A DNA stretch of 64,000 bases, from assembly GCF_910592395.1 (NCBI RefSeq), contig NC_088311.1, positions 2,296,501 to 2,360,500 of the forward strand, given 5' to 3'. Each line of letters begins with the position of its first letter. Position 1 is the first letter of the stretch. A program made the position numbers and the translations under genes. This stretch comes from Lineus longissimus (Eukaryota; Nemertea; Pilidiophora; Heteronemertea; Lineidae). Of the stretch, positions 11,301 through 23,557 are shown piece by piece. A model generated the notes under the pieces. The model did no database searches and was not told the origin of the DNA. It saw only the letters and a program-made list of their open reading frames with translations.

Positions 11301-13592
11301 AATCAATTATACCATTGAGCTGAAACTTCAGGACTTTTTTTCTCTATTCATGTTTTTGTTTCAGGAAAGTTTCATCATTTGTCACTTAATTGTCTTATTT
11401 TTTCATCAAGAAGATACCAAAGGACACAGAAGTAATTTAAAATCAAAATATTTAATTTTCATATATTTTTTATGTTCAAATCTAAGTGTTTTGCTTCCTT
11501 CTGAAGCTCACCTTTAGCATGGTTTTATTGCCAATATAAAACAAAAGAATAAGTGTACATTCTGAATAGCATTTATATGAATATTTTCCCTTCCCTTTCA
11601 TTTAAACCACCCAGCCCTCTCTTCCTTGCAACAAAATGTAATCCAAATCACTTCTTTTAAAAAACAATATTTTCAATATCTCTCATACATTTTCCATTGC
11701 TTTTAAAATCCACTGTGTGCCTAATTGTCTTTCGATATTCTTTTATTCTAAGTGTTACTTTGATGCGATGCTTGTTGATTTCTGTTGAATTGATTAGAAA
11801 CATCTTGGTTCACACACCCAACTCTGCTCAAGGCCCAGTGAGTAATATTACTGTGTGGTGACACTGATAAATGTCAATGACCAATATCTCCTCCATCCAT
11901 TCCGGGGGAGGTGTCTGTTACTTAATTGGGAAGTCAGCAACCCTTTAGCTTTTAGCTGCCCTAACGAGATGGTCAAATTGAAATGAAGCGTTAGCAATAA
12001 ATGTCAAGGGCCAGTCCATGCTGTGGTGTGTTAGTAATCGTTACAAATGATGATGATTTATCACCTATGGCCATTGCCACAGTGACACTGTTGTTGATCT
12101 CTGCTTCATGAGGTGATTAAGGAATTTGAAAGGTGACTGATTCTGGGGTTAGTTGTCTTTGACCCTCTAAGCTGCGCAGTAGAGGTACTGTTTACTGTAG
12201 CTTTTCAATGAATAGTGGCAATAGGTTTTGAGACTTGAACCTTAGGAAAACGCCGTCTTATAACTCGGTGTATCCTGTTTTCCAGATTCAGCGGCGGCCT
12301 TCTCTCCTCCCACCTAGTACCCCAAAAGTCAGCTGGGAGGTCTACATCAACAGTAATGAAAGCAGCCCTCCAAATCTGGGCAGGAATCAACGGTTAAAAC
12401 GAACATCAAAGTCATTCAAGGCAACGTTAGCAATGGTGAGTCCAGGTGGTGACTGATATCTCAGGTTCCTTTGCCTATTTGGATTGGCCATGGCATCCAG
12501 ATGTCGATTAGTGACTTTATGCACTCATTCCAAAATTGACATGGTATCAGAAGCCGTGATCCCTAAATCTATCCCCCTCCACACACACACACAACTTATG
12601 CATTGAGGGTAGTACTTTATGTAATCTCCCCTTTAAATCTGCTGTCTGTTATGTCAGAGGATTAGGCTGTTGACAATGCTACAGTTCTTGTAAAGTGGTC
12701 TCTTCATGTCTGTTCCAGAGTGAAACCTTCCCCATGACTGTTGAAGTGTAAGTATCTTCTATTTTAAGGACATTCCACACAGAGATGCATCACATTGCGT
12801 GACACTGTCTTTCGATTGTTATAGACAAGTTGTCTTGCAGTTTGTGTTGGATTGCTGCTCTGACTTGAGATTCAAAGACGATGTCATTTTGGTGATGGAG
12901 ATTACTTTGGACCTGTAATGACATCATGTCAATTAGGCTGACTTGCTATAGCCTCATGATCTTTATAAGTAACCCGTCAGACACTTTCTTGTGGTCCAAA
13001 TCATTAATGTCCATTGAACCTTTGTGTGATTGACCTCGTCTTGTTTCCTCCCACAGACTGATGGACGTCCTGGAGGTTATTGCACCATTCAAACACTTCA
13101 ATAAGCTGAGAGACTTCATGCTCACCAGGTTACCACCAGGATTCCCTGTCAAAATTGGTAGGTTGTAAATTTCATGGAGTAGCAGTACGGAGCACCCTAA
13201 AGACCTTGTCACTGATTCCAACCTTTTGATGAATCTGGCCAGACCTTTGCATGTTCTCAGTTCCACTAGGATACTTATCAGTAAAAAGGTAATACAAAAG
13301 AAATGCCAGCTGGTATTTACAAGATAGCAGGGCTGAGCTTTATCATTGTCACAAGCTTTCTCAACCTCGGTCCTTAATCAGATTTAGATACCAATATGAA
13401 TCTTGGAACCAGATAGTGCTAATGTATGTCAACTCATATTTTTGTTCTTTTCTTTCAGAAATCCCAGTATTCCCCACAGTTACTGCCAAAATAACTTTCC
13501 AAGTTTTCAAGTACGACAACAACATTCCAGGTCATAAATTCCGCATCCCACGAGATTATCACGAGGATCCCAATCGCTTCCCTGACTTATGA
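4665..13592 (+). CDS. ANKRD13C: Ankyrin repeat domain-containing protein 13C
   Basis: ER-associated ankyrin protein; the vertebrate protein acts in biogenesis and quality control of some G-protein-coupled receptors. Thirteen exons in consistent phase give 431 residues: 4665-4767, 5626-5667, 5936-6040, 7207-7338, 8526-8592, 8812-8956, 9605-9736, 9952-10019, 10344-10431, 12286-12435, 12719-12747, 13057-13157, 13459-13592. Exons 1-3 encode ankyrin repeats (FPLHECVFKGDIRQLSQLL; NTPLHLAVMLGHK; ECVHLLLAHGAPVKVKNAQG). Later exons match the GPCR-chaperone domain (DFYLELKWDF, DILMSSDI, FTRAQKGFLFREDKT, EVIAPFKHFNKLRDF, LPPGFPVKI) and the C-terminus DPNRFPDL is as in vertebrate 13C. No ubiquitin-interacting motifs are seen, which separates 13C from 13A/B/D. 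The start MADEFPLHECVF lacks the roughly 100-residue N-terminal extension of human 13C. Intron 9 is the longest (about 1.85 kb). Confidence 0.96.
5278..5358. repeat. ATC trinucleotide microsatellite in ANKRD13C intron 1
   Basis: A run of ATC units, interrupted once near 5298-5303 (TTAGAT), spans about 80 bp. Confidence 0.95.
8969..9378. mobile_element. Non-autonomous inverted-repeat element in ANKRD13C intron 6
   Basis: The left end AGCTGCGCTTACACCAC and the right end GTGGTGTAAGTGCGGCT are near-perfect inverted copies, and both are followed inward by GGTGGACCAA / TTGGTGGTCCA words. Internal copies of the GTGTAAGCGC word (about 9139 and 9290) and TTGCCG-rich motifs suggest nested or repeated subunits. 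The element is more GC-rich than the surrounding intron and carries no transposase. It begins only 12 bp after the exon 6 donor. Any target-site duplication is no longer than the AAT seen on both sides. Confidence 0.7.
10432..12285. other. ANKRD13C intron 9
   Basis: AT-rich intron. I see no conserved exon, RNA gene or clear transposon here. Small open frames at 11040-11517 have no recognisable homology and interrupted context. Confidence 0.5.
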
Positions 13593-15640
13593 CACTTCAT
13601 GGAGACTACCTTCATCCATGTCCTTCTTAGTCAAAGATGCGTTGGGTATGACTATGATTGCACTCCCTTTGAGGAACAGTACAATGCACCCTTACTTGGC
13701 CTGGATGTACCGCTCACTAACTTAGGCAACTCAAGTGCAGAAATGACTTTGGTTTTCTGACTAATGCCCTTGGCCTTGGTTTTATAACTAGAACCTCTAG
13801 AACTAGCAAAAGCCTTGGCCTTTATTTGACAGCTTAGAGTAAGAATTCTTCAACATAAATAGCAATAAAACTATTCTTAGCTTTTCACTCTTTGGCTTAA
13901 TTTCACTGTGTATTCCTGTGTTGACCTTTCACTGGCAGGGATTTTATGGGTCGTCTGGTGGTGGAGTTCTGACATGTGAAAATGAGGCGGCCAACTGTAT
14001 GGTCAGTCAGGATTGTGGTGACTTGTATGTCGGGGCTTTGCTGGGAATCAGAGAGTGGCCAATTTCACAGCCATTTATGTCCCCTTAGCAGCCCCATTAA
14101 ACTTTTGAAGAGAGGCGCTGATCTTGAAAGAGGTGTTTAACTATATCCTTTCCATCAAATAATTTGTGCAAGACACAATGAAAGGACCATCTACTAAATT
14201 AGATTGATTTTACATGTGTCTTACTAATTTTTCGCTATTAAAGGAACGCACAGCTGGTAGAAGTTATGATCTTGTGTTGTTAGTTTATTACTGATTTGGT
14301 TTAATTTTGATGGGAATTTGTAAATAGGATTAGGGATGATTTTAAAGAGTATGCCATGTATAAATGTGTAAATACATGTATCATCTTTTATCTATTGGTT
14401 TGTCTCTTTGTAACCATGTCTGTTTATTCAATGTACTTTGCCATTAAGGCAAAGAGAGCTTCTTCGTGGATGCAAGAGAGCTCTCCTGCTGCCATCTTGT
14501 GACAAAATGAATAACTATAAACTGCTTGTAGGCTAGAGTTGGAAACTTTTATTTGTCCTAAATTGATAATTTTTGGTAATTTTACATTTAAACATTGTAC
14601 AGTCAACTAATTATGTGCTAATCAATAGGTATTATCATGTCAGAACAATATGATATTGCAAAATAATATCTAATCAAAGGTTACAGTCAAAGCGGTACAA
14701 TTATATCATGATGGAGGCGAACAAATTTTAAAGATGTAAATTGAACAAATTTTAATGTAATTGGTCTGTGGTGTTGATAAACAGTACATGTATCTCATTT
14801 AATCTTGTGACTGTAAGTTTTGTCTCCAAGTTTGTCAGCAGATCTGTAAATACCACCACAAGCTGAAATAAAAACTTAAAATACATTGGTTTCTCCAACT
14901 GAGCTGGATTTTCAGTTCTAGTTTTAAAAAGTTGAGATCATTCCGGACTGAGTTTTATGAAATTTGTTGCAAGAAATCGCTTAAAACTAAAGAATGATTA
15001 CTTTGGGATGATTATTTGAGCTAAAACATCTTGGTATTAAATCATCCTCTGGTGGTTCTGTGGACCCAGGCCCAATTCAAACCTGTCCTTCTGAGCTTCT
15101 CAACAGGTTTTTGTTGACATTTCTGTTGCTATGGCACAAGATCGTATTCACCTAGTACTGTAATCGGTTGCAAGGATCTGCCATATGGCCTAAGTGTGTA
15201 TATAGTTGAGATAATCAACAGCCCCTGAAAACCTTCATCAGTCATTTTATGTACATATTTTGGATGTGTTATTTATCAAGTAATGAATAAAGGAACAGTT
15301 ACTGTTTTGATAGAATATTATTCTTTTGTTTGTATTTTCATATCTAGTGAGATGAGGCCAGACTCCAGATGTACAGTTATTGCATCTTTACCCTCAAGTT
15401 TTTTTACTTTTAATCAACTTGGGCATCTCGGACTACGTCACATCCAGGAGGGATCTTTCATCAGGCAGGTGACTGTCTGTAAGAACCTGACTGTGATAGT
15501 CATTTGTCACAGGGACTTCAGAATGGCTGTCGATTGGAACATGGCAGCGACAAGCCCAAATGTTAAAAAAACCCTGGCAGCTGTTCAGGGATTGTGACAT
15601 CTAATCTTGATGTATTCATTATGATGAAGCAGAGGATGAC
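13593..15640. other. ANKRD13C 3' UTR and convergent intergenic spacer
   Basis: Follows the ANKRD13C stop codon. AATAAA at 13864-13869 is the first good polyadenylation signal on the plus strand. A further AATAAA lies near 14866. No coding sequence is supported up to the SCP2 3' UTR on the opposite strand. Confidence 0.5.
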
Positions 15641-15791
15641 AGACATGTCACCAAAGTCAGAACTCCGTGGAAAATACAGAAACTATTGCATTTATTGAAC
15701 TCCATGTAGTACTGATTTTGAGGCCAGTCATGCATTTAACAGGTTTTGATAGCCTCTGACGTGAAAGGGTTAACCCAGGATTGCGTCAAGT

Positions 15792-16894
15792 TTAGCGTTT
15801 TGATTTCGGTGGTTTTAGTTTCTTCAGCTTCATCGCCAGTCCCCAGCTTCCTTTGATACTAAGCTTGCCTTGGAAGAATGCCTGAAACGAAGAGTGCAGA
15901 ATTGAGCAAATGCAAGCTTTGTTACATGTGTTCCTTCAGAGACAGTAATGAATAAGAACCAATTGCTAGTAGTGATTGCCCTTGGCTCAGCAACTCCGAT
16001 TCCATCAATCCCATTTTCGAGGTTTGGACTTTACATTTGAGGAGTTATTAACCTGCCCTAGTAGGCTATATTAGATTAGTTTCTAGTTTCATTCAAAGAT
16101 TGTGCATCACTCGGTATTGCAGATTCTCGGAACCCAGACCGTAAAATCAATTATACCATGACCATGGATTGATCATCATCCTAATCATAGTTTAGCAGTG
16201 TCTGTGACTACATATGGTCTTTCCCGTTAAGAAAGGGGGTTATCCCTAAATTTTTTCTATTATGATACTTATTAAAGGACTTACAGCTATTCCCGACAGC
16301 TTCCCTGTCATCAAGGCAGTTAGATTATCATCAGTCATCGTGATTGTACAATCAGCTTCGGTCATATCTCCAAATCGTACTGCTCCGTTTCCATTCTTCA
16401 AATCTACAAACCAGGTACCCTGCTTGCCTCCGGGTCCATCTGTCACCTTAAAGCTATATGTGCCCTTTATCTTCTTCACAAGAGATGCACCTTCCTGAAA
16501 AGTATTTGCCATATAGAAAGAACATGGTAGTTGGCAGACTTCATTAACGCGCGAGTGGTGAATGACCAAATGGTTTTGAGAAATTGCTCAACTACGGCAA
16601 TAATGGAAAATCTAAAGCTTCATGACAATTTTCCGCAAAGCCCCGATTTACATTCCACTTGTAAAACTAAAATCCTTGCATGCTCACCGTCCTCAGCTTC
16701 TTCAAAGATAGGGAGCAGGAGTACAAAGTTCCCCGTCACAGCTACTTATATTCAAATGACAAGGTGATCATAGGAAAAAGACACATTGAGAACAAACCTT
16801 GGCAACAACTGCTGCCATTTTCTTGAACACGGGAGCACACTTGAAATCACCTCCATCATTTGTACCGCTTGCAGGTACCACCTGAACTCGTGCA
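15792..16894 (-). CDS. Distal duplicated SCP2 domain, exons 10'-12', ending in SKR
   Basis: Exons 16894-16798 (97 bp), 16494-16285 (210 bp) and 15881-15792 (90 bp) have exactly the same lengths and phases as the proximal set. The protein is clearly related but diverged: [77 protein letters not shown]. All frames are open and the substitutions are mostly conservative, so it looks functional. The last codon is CGC rather than CTC, giving PPKSKR, which does not fit the usual S-K-L peroxisomal signal. It could be joined to exon 9 (phase 2) as an alternative end or be a separate SCP2-only gene; I found no first exon of matching phase in 17000-17460. A polyadenylation signal AATAAA lies at 15696-15691. 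Confidence 0.88.
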
Positions 16895-19800
16895 CTGGAA
16901 GGATGAAACCGATGTGATAAAACACTGACATGTAACAGAATGATGAGAGGAAACATTTCGGAGAGAATGATCGACAAGCTGGAACTTTGTATGGAATTTC
17001 AAGAACCAGGCGAAAGGCGCAGCATGTCAAGCTAGCTGTAGAGTCTATATGATACTGGATATACTTGAAGTTAAGTTGAGGACAGCCAATGGCTGAGCAA
17101 TACATCAATCATTGCAAAGCTCGAAGCTATCACACGATGTCTGGCTGTCCTGGGGTGTTTACAACAGCTGCGGCCGACGAGTTCCTAAGAAATATGGCTT
17201 CTTGGTCGGTCCATGGGGCATTTCCACTTCTAGCATATATACAACGATATATATATGACATTTGTCCAAATATGTTTAACGTCACTGCCATGGACTGTGA
17301 CAGTTTGCGTTTGCCAGCCAGTCTGTGATATTGTCCAGCGCTGTCACCTTTGAAACCCGATTTATCTCTGTTGGCCGTTAGGGCACCCAAACTGATGCCA
17401 TCCACCTGTGTGCCCAAGGAGACAGCCAAAGGGCAGGGAGATGGGCCATTCATCGATCACAAAGGGGACCAGACTGACTGATCAAAGTCATTGTGTGCAT
17501 TCGTCGACCACGTTAGTTGTGGTGTCCACTGGAACACTGTGACATTCAACACCATCACCTCCAAAAATATAGATGAATAGATTTTTATAGATGGGTACAT
17601 TTATTCCATAATGTTTTCATATAAATTATTTCACAATTAGTCTTATATTCATAAATATATTTACAACGAAATTAAACAGATGGACTTAGTAAGGCTGCAA
17701 GAAAACCGCAACTTGGAGCTCACATGTTAACATTTTACTAAAGCAAAGCATGAAAATTCATGTACTGTTTTGCCAACATCTTGCTCAACCACAAGCAGTT
17801 TTCAATTCGCAACCATACAGTAAGAATCTCTTCATTTTGGCTCAGCGAATCTGACATGAAATAGCAAAAGAGCAAAATACATTGATCTAGACAGCTTTAT
17901 AGGCAATTTAAGAAACCTAGCCACAGAAAATGAACAATGTTCTTACACATGTAAGTGGTGTCGCTGATCTATATGGTGATAGCACAATAAAACATCTGGA
18001 CGAAATTTGGCAGGATAATATGTCACCACAATCTTCCATCAAAGACTTAAAAGCAATCTAAGAACATGCTTTAGAGGCAGGGAAAGCCTAAACAAATGGA
18101 ATGGTTAACACTGGTATTTCATTTTAAAGAATGATTCGCTAATGGAAACATAATTTTTTTAACAAATTGATGAAAAATCACTCATATTTCAAGTATAAAA
18201 TTACAAGAATTGGGAACGAACTTGTACTCTTTTTTTTCAAGAATCAAAGCTATCAGCTCACCAATAGCTGAACACTGCACAATGTATCAGGCAAGCCTAT
18301 CCTTAGTATGGGAGATATTGGTCAGCTGATCTCTTTACTTGTGTATTTAAGGCAGGATGAAAGTCATCAAAATTAGAACTCCACAGAAACCATTGCACTT
18401 GTTGAACTCCATGTACATGAAGTGCTTATTTTGAGGCTATTCATCATGCCTTTAATTGGTCTTGATAGCCTCAGCCCTAAAAGGGTTAACCCAGGATTGT
18501 GTCCAGTTTAGAGTTTTGATTTGGGTGGTTGGAAGTTCTTCAGTTTCATTGCCAGTCCCATATTTCCTTTGATCTTCAGCTTGCCTTGGAAGAATGCCTG
18601 AAACAAAGAGTGCAGAATTGAGTAACAGGATTCTTCGTCACATGATTCCCTTGCATGTGGTTCATTGAGAAAAAAAAAGGACAGCTAACTGACTCACTTT
18701 CATGGACTTTCAGTTTTAATGATACAGCTTATTTGAATAGACTACAATGTAGTTCAATTTCAAGCCCCCTTTACAGATTGAACCCATATCATCACATCCA
18801 GCAAATCCTTTTTCTACAGAAATACTTATTTTAGGACTTACAGTTTGTGAATTCAGCTTCCCTGTCATCATAGATGTTAGATTATCATCAGTCATCGTGA
18901 TTGCACAATCAGCTTTGGTCATATCTCCAAATCGTACTGCTCCGTTTCCATTCTTGACATCAACAAACCAGATTCCCTCTTTGCCTCCGGGTCCACCGGT
19001 CACATTAAAGCTAATTGTACCCTTCATCTTTTTAACGAGGGATGCGCCATCCTGAAATATTGAAAGAACCAAGATTCAGTCTGGCTACAAAGTTGAGGCT
19101 GTACTAGTCGGCCAATATCATATATAAAAAGCTTAACTCTGGCAATTTGGGATATCTACGCCACAGCCATCTACAGTCCCTCCGTGAAACTAAAACCTTT
19201 ACATGTTCATCATCTTTTTGGGTTAACCTCAAAAGAGATCGGTAATAGAGAGGTTTCCTGTCGCAATGACCAGTAAAGGTAATCATATGAGAAGATGATC
19301 ACACGAAAAAACACACAGAGAACAAACCTTGGCAAGTGCTGCAGTGATTTCCTTGAACACGGGAGCACATTTGAAATCACTTCCATCATTCGTACCACTT
19401 GCGGGGACCGCCTGGACTCGTCCACTGAAAGCAGGAAACTGGTCTGATAAAACGCAGACATGTAATATCGACAGGCTAGAACTTAGTATGGAATTTCAAC
19501 AACCAGGCAAAGATCAGATCCGGCCAGATAAGTACATATTGTACTGGATATTGTTGTGTAGTAATTGTCGGAACTTGTCTAATTTCTATAGCTTTCTTTA
19601 GCAAAAGGAAATATCTAATCACAACAATTTGAGCCAATGCTCCAATGAGAAACGACTTAAAATTAACATCAGGCATCGCTCACCTCTTCTGTGGGAATCC
19701 TAGTCTGTACATCGTCACCACCACTGCACCGCCAAGTCCAATATTATGCTGGAGGGCAATCTTGGCACTGGGCACCTGGCGTTTCCCTGCAAGGCCTCTC

Positions 19801-22800
19801 AACTGCCAGCAGAGTTCAGAACACTGGGCTAGCCCTGTAGCACCCAGGGGATGGCCCTTGGATATCAAACCACCACTTGGATTGATCACGTATTTGCCGC
19901 CATATGTGTTGTCGCCTCGGTCAATGAACTTGCCAGCTTCTCCTGTACAAAAAACACCACATACATTAGTTTTTCCCAAAATAAAAGTGCTACTGGCAAT
20001 GTACAACAGACCAATCATTGTTTGAGTTATGAAGTGTAAATAAATCATATTTTGACAACTGTTATCTCCATGGCACATTCAGTCAACGTTGAGAGAGAGC
20101 AAAAAAGACATCGCATATCAATCCACAGCAATCCCATATTGTCATAATAAGATACATGATGAAGCTCTTCTGTTTACCTACCTTCGCCACAGAGACCAAG
20201 CGCTTCATATGTGATGAGTTCATTAGCCGAGAAACAATCATGGAGTTCAATCACATCGACATCAGTAGGCTTGAAGCCAGAGCTCTTGTATACTCGCTCG
20301 GCAGCTGCTTTGGAGACGTCATAACCCACCTGATGAAGGAAGACGATACATGTACGACGTTATTGATACACTATTCTTTGTTCAGGACTTCCTTTAAAGT
20401 CCATATCGAGGTTTAATCCAAATTAGTTGTGACACAAATACTTTCAAGATTCTCAATAGTCTGAATTCTAACATGATGTTACAAGTCAACATACCATTTT
20501 CCGACAGCTATTTTCAGCGAAAGAGCTTGCAAAGTCAGTGGCCATTTCCATAGCAATGATCTCCACTGCCTGGTTCTCCAAACCATGTTTCTTGACAAAG
20601 GCTTCACTGGCCAAGATAACAGCTGCTCCACCATCTGATGTGGGACTGGAAGGAAAGGAAATGCTTGAATAGTTTGTGAAGAACCACAGGAGCACTAAGA
20701 CAATAAACTGTCCTCTCATGAGACAGGCCACTGAACCTGTACCATATGCAAATATAACTGAAGTATCGAGAACATGTCAAGACAACACTTCCAACACATC
20801 AAAATGAATGTTTCTGTGTTCAAGCATTTGAAGGACTGGATTTCACACTTACCAGCACTGAAGCTTTGTGAGTGGCTCATGAATTTTTGGTGAAGACATG
20901 ATCTCTTCAAGAGTGTACTCTTTACGGAACTGGGAATACCTGGAAACACAATAGTTAGAATTTAACATACCTTTTCAGGGCTCAAACGGAGGTAGGTTTT
21001 ACCCCAGCTTTTGGGGTAGTTCTTAAGACATTTGCAGGGGCTTTAAGAAGGTACGTGACTCACTACGCCATCTACAGGGAATTACAAAAGGTGGTGGCCA
21101 ACAGCCATGACAGCTGTCACATTCAACGATCTGCAATGAATGAGGTCAATACTCACGGGTTGTTCACAGAGTGCTTGTGATTTTTGTGGGCAATTTTTGC
21201 AAAATGTGTTAGTGTTGTTCCGTATTTTTCCATGTGTTCCCGCCCCGCGTTGCCAAACATCTGAGCAGTGATAGGGGATGCTTCAATCCCATATGTGTTG
21301 TTGAGAACCTCAACATGCTTTTCCATAGGGCTTGCTCGGTCGGTGTACTGTAAAAGATTGAAGATGTCAAAGTTTTATCAGGTCTGGTATACACTTATAA
21401 CCCTGAGTCCAACAAAACGGCAGACAATTCTCAGAAACTCAAGTAAGCCAGATTCATGTTTGCGAGTTTTTACTTCAGGCTTCGCATGCCTCGAACAACA
21501 AGAAAAAAACATTCCAATGTCACATTGTTTTTAGTTTACTGTGACATTATGAAGAAATTACACATTCAAATTTCGAACTTGACTCTGTGTAGCAATTCAT
21601 GATCGATTTTTGATACAAATGAACAATGGCTATTTGGATGTAGAGACATACCTTCTGGGACAGAGAACCCCTTTCCATCTTCTCAAAGCCCAGGGCAAGA
21701 ACACAGTCATTGATACCTCCGGCTATGAACTGTTTTGCCATATACAAGGCAGTGGATCCTGTTGCACAGGCATTGGTAGTCTAAAGGAAATATATGTATC
21801 AGGATGAAACAGACTGGAAGTGTGAGGAGATACAATTGATATCACAATGAAATTCTAATCTATCCTATTCCTCAGAAATACTTCAGCATTGATCTGATTA
21901 CAACCTGAAAAGATGGACCCAGTCATCCGCCATTCTGTCATGCAAGTGACCTGTTGTAATTAGTATTGTCCTCAACAGTTTACAGACATGTGACAATTGA
22001 CCACATCTGGTTTAAATAGAAGACTGTCATGGGCAACAGAGTCACATTTCAGACCCCAGGAGAATTTGTGAACTTACATTGTAGATTGGAATGCCTGTCA
22101 TCCCAATTTGGTACAACACTCTCTGACCGCAAGAGGAGTCACCTGAAATAGAACATATGAAAACATCAAATGGAATTACATCAAATACATACATAGCACA
22201 TAAAGTCATGAAAGTATTACATCAGAAAATGCCACAAGTTTAAAACTATGATCACTGCATGCACTGCCAGCATAACATTACAGTGCTGTTTAAATTGTCT
22301 TTGGGTTGTAGTTTACTGACTTACCATAGACATAGCCAACACAAGCCTGTTGTACCTCATTGTAGCCAATACCAGCATCCTTCAAGGCTTTTGTGGCAGC
22401 CTCAACTCCTATCTCTGGATAATCAAAGTCATCTCGCCGGCCTGGCTTCTCAAACTGTAATGAAATGACAGGAATGCAGGATTGTGGAATAAGGAGACAT
22501 CTTCATTTTGCTGACCAGAAAGCCTTCTCTTCATTGTCAAAGATGGGTCAAATTCTGGGTCAGTATGCCATCGATACTAAATTTTATTTTAATCTAATTC
22601 CAGGTCAATGTTCTTGTACACCATGAAGATTTACATGTAGACAAATAAGTTCAAAATTCATGCGGTAATATAAGTTCGATATATAATGGCCTTGATAACT
22701 TGTCAAGTAGTAAAGTTAGAGAAGACTTTGGACATTATACTAAAGATATTGTAAATAACCATATGGACAAAACATAGTATAACTCAACTGTATAGCATGT

Positions 22801-23557
22801 ACGCTGGCATAAATTTTTAGATAAGTTTGTACTATATATATATATATATATGAGTATGACAAGTCCAAGGGAAACAGGTCCAGATAACTGAAACGACAAT
22901 GCACATGTTGCCATATTGTCATGCCCTGCAGGGTTCAGTCAACTCGAAGTCATCCCATACAACACCTGTCACCAATGTGTAAATACTCTTACAGCAATCT
23001 GCCAGCAAGCTCGATCGCCGACTGAATCCGATCATTTAATTTGATCGCCAATACTGACACTAAAGAAATTCAGTACCAGATATGACCATGTACAGTATCG
23101 CCATCGGGCCATCAGCATATCCGGGACAGAAGTTCTTCGGATATCGTCCCGACTCAGACTGATATTGTTGTATCGGGAAAATAAAATACACCCCTGAGGG
23201 GCAAAGGAAGGGCAATGATTACATTGAAATGGTTAACTACGTTTTATTGCAAGTAGAGGTCTAAAACCACTCGAAAAGCAAAGATTTCACACATTTATGA
23301 CAATGTTGACCTTTGACCCCAAATCAGCCGTCACACGGTGGCCATTTTTAAATGCCCCATATTATGACCCTCCCAACAGTTTCACGAAGGAATTCACAAT
23401 GGGTGAATATAAAGTAACGACAATGACACAGGAATAAAGAAAAACGTATAAGCTTTCATCCATTTGAATTATCGAGCTTTAAATTCGATCATTTGTACTT
23501 AAAATTTACCTTTGTCATGCCAACTCCAACAACGTACACTTTCCTGGGCGCAGCCAT
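15792..23557 (-). CDS. SCP2: Sterol carrier protein x (3-ketoacyl-CoA thiolase fused to SCP2), whole locus
   Basis: Peroxisomal enzyme that thiolytically cleaves branched-chain and bile-acid-type 3-ketoacyl-CoAs and carries a lipid-binding SCP2 domain. Start [17 protein letters not shown] at 23557. Exons 1-9 (thiolase): 23557-23510, 22454-22325, 22142-22078, 21780-21652, 21347-21157, 20939-20853, 20645-20495, 20329-20182, 19942-19684. The first SCP2 set is 19424-19328, 19051-18842, 18597-18508, giving 534 residues (human SCPx 547). A second set of the same three exons lies at 16894-15792. Exon 12 has a stop, so the two sets cannot be in one protein; alternative terminal splicing or a separate transcript is implied. 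All phases fit. The gene is convergent with ANKRD13C and divergent from NIPBL. Confidence 0.95.
18508..19424 (-). CDS. SCP2: Proximal SCP2 domain, exons 10-12, ending in SKL
   Basis: Exons 19424-19328 (97 bp), 19051-18842 (210 bp) and 18597-18508 (90 bp), phase-compatible with exon 9. The product is the SCP2 lipid-binding fold: [76 protein letters not shown]. The C-terminus PPKSKL ends in a canonical type 1 peroxisomal targeting signal, as expected for SCPx. Exon 10 has an unusual GTTTGT donor that is shared with the distal copy. Confidence 0.95.
19684..23557 (-). CDS. SCP2: SCPx thiolase part, coding exons 1-9
   Basis: Residues 1 to about 402. Visible thiolase features are the nucleophile cysteine in [16 protein letters not shown] (about Cys86, exon 4), the GLGFEKM-like stretch [13 protein letters not shown], the histidine-containing [19 protein letters not shown] (about His297, exon 8), and the [20 protein letters not shown] glycine-histidine loop in exon 9. 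These are the conserved sites of the SCPx thiolase subclass, so the enzyme should be active. The start codon sits in CAAGATGGCTGCG, a YY1-type word overlapping the ATG. Intron 1 (about 1.05 kb) contains only an AT dinucleotide run near 22836-22851. Confidence 0.95.

Larger units (their letters stand above)
15650..19557 (-). repeat. Segmental tandem duplication of SCP2 terminal exons, introns and 3' UTR
   Basis: Blocks at about 15650-17065 and 18365-19557 align through exons, introns and 3' UTR. Examples are the intron stretch next to the exon 10 donor (AACAAACC on the plus strand at 16791 and 19321), the sequence upstream of exon 10 (TATGGAATTTCAA...ACCAGGC), and the 3' UTR words AGAACTCC, TTGAACTCCATGTA and AAAGGGTTAACCCAGGATTG. 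The 17066-18364 spacer between the blocks is AT-rich with no recognised gene; a minus-strand AATAAA at 17605-17600 could end the proximal transcript. Confidence 0.85.

Noticed and set aside
17130-17453. Possible SCP2-only first exon upstream of the distal copy
   Set aside because: The ATG-initiated frame has donor-like GT sites in phase 0 or 1, not the phase 2 needed to join exon 10', and the peptide does not resemble a known SCP2 leader.
22836-22851. AT dinucleotide run
   Set aside because: Too short to be more than a simple repeat in SCP2 intron 1.
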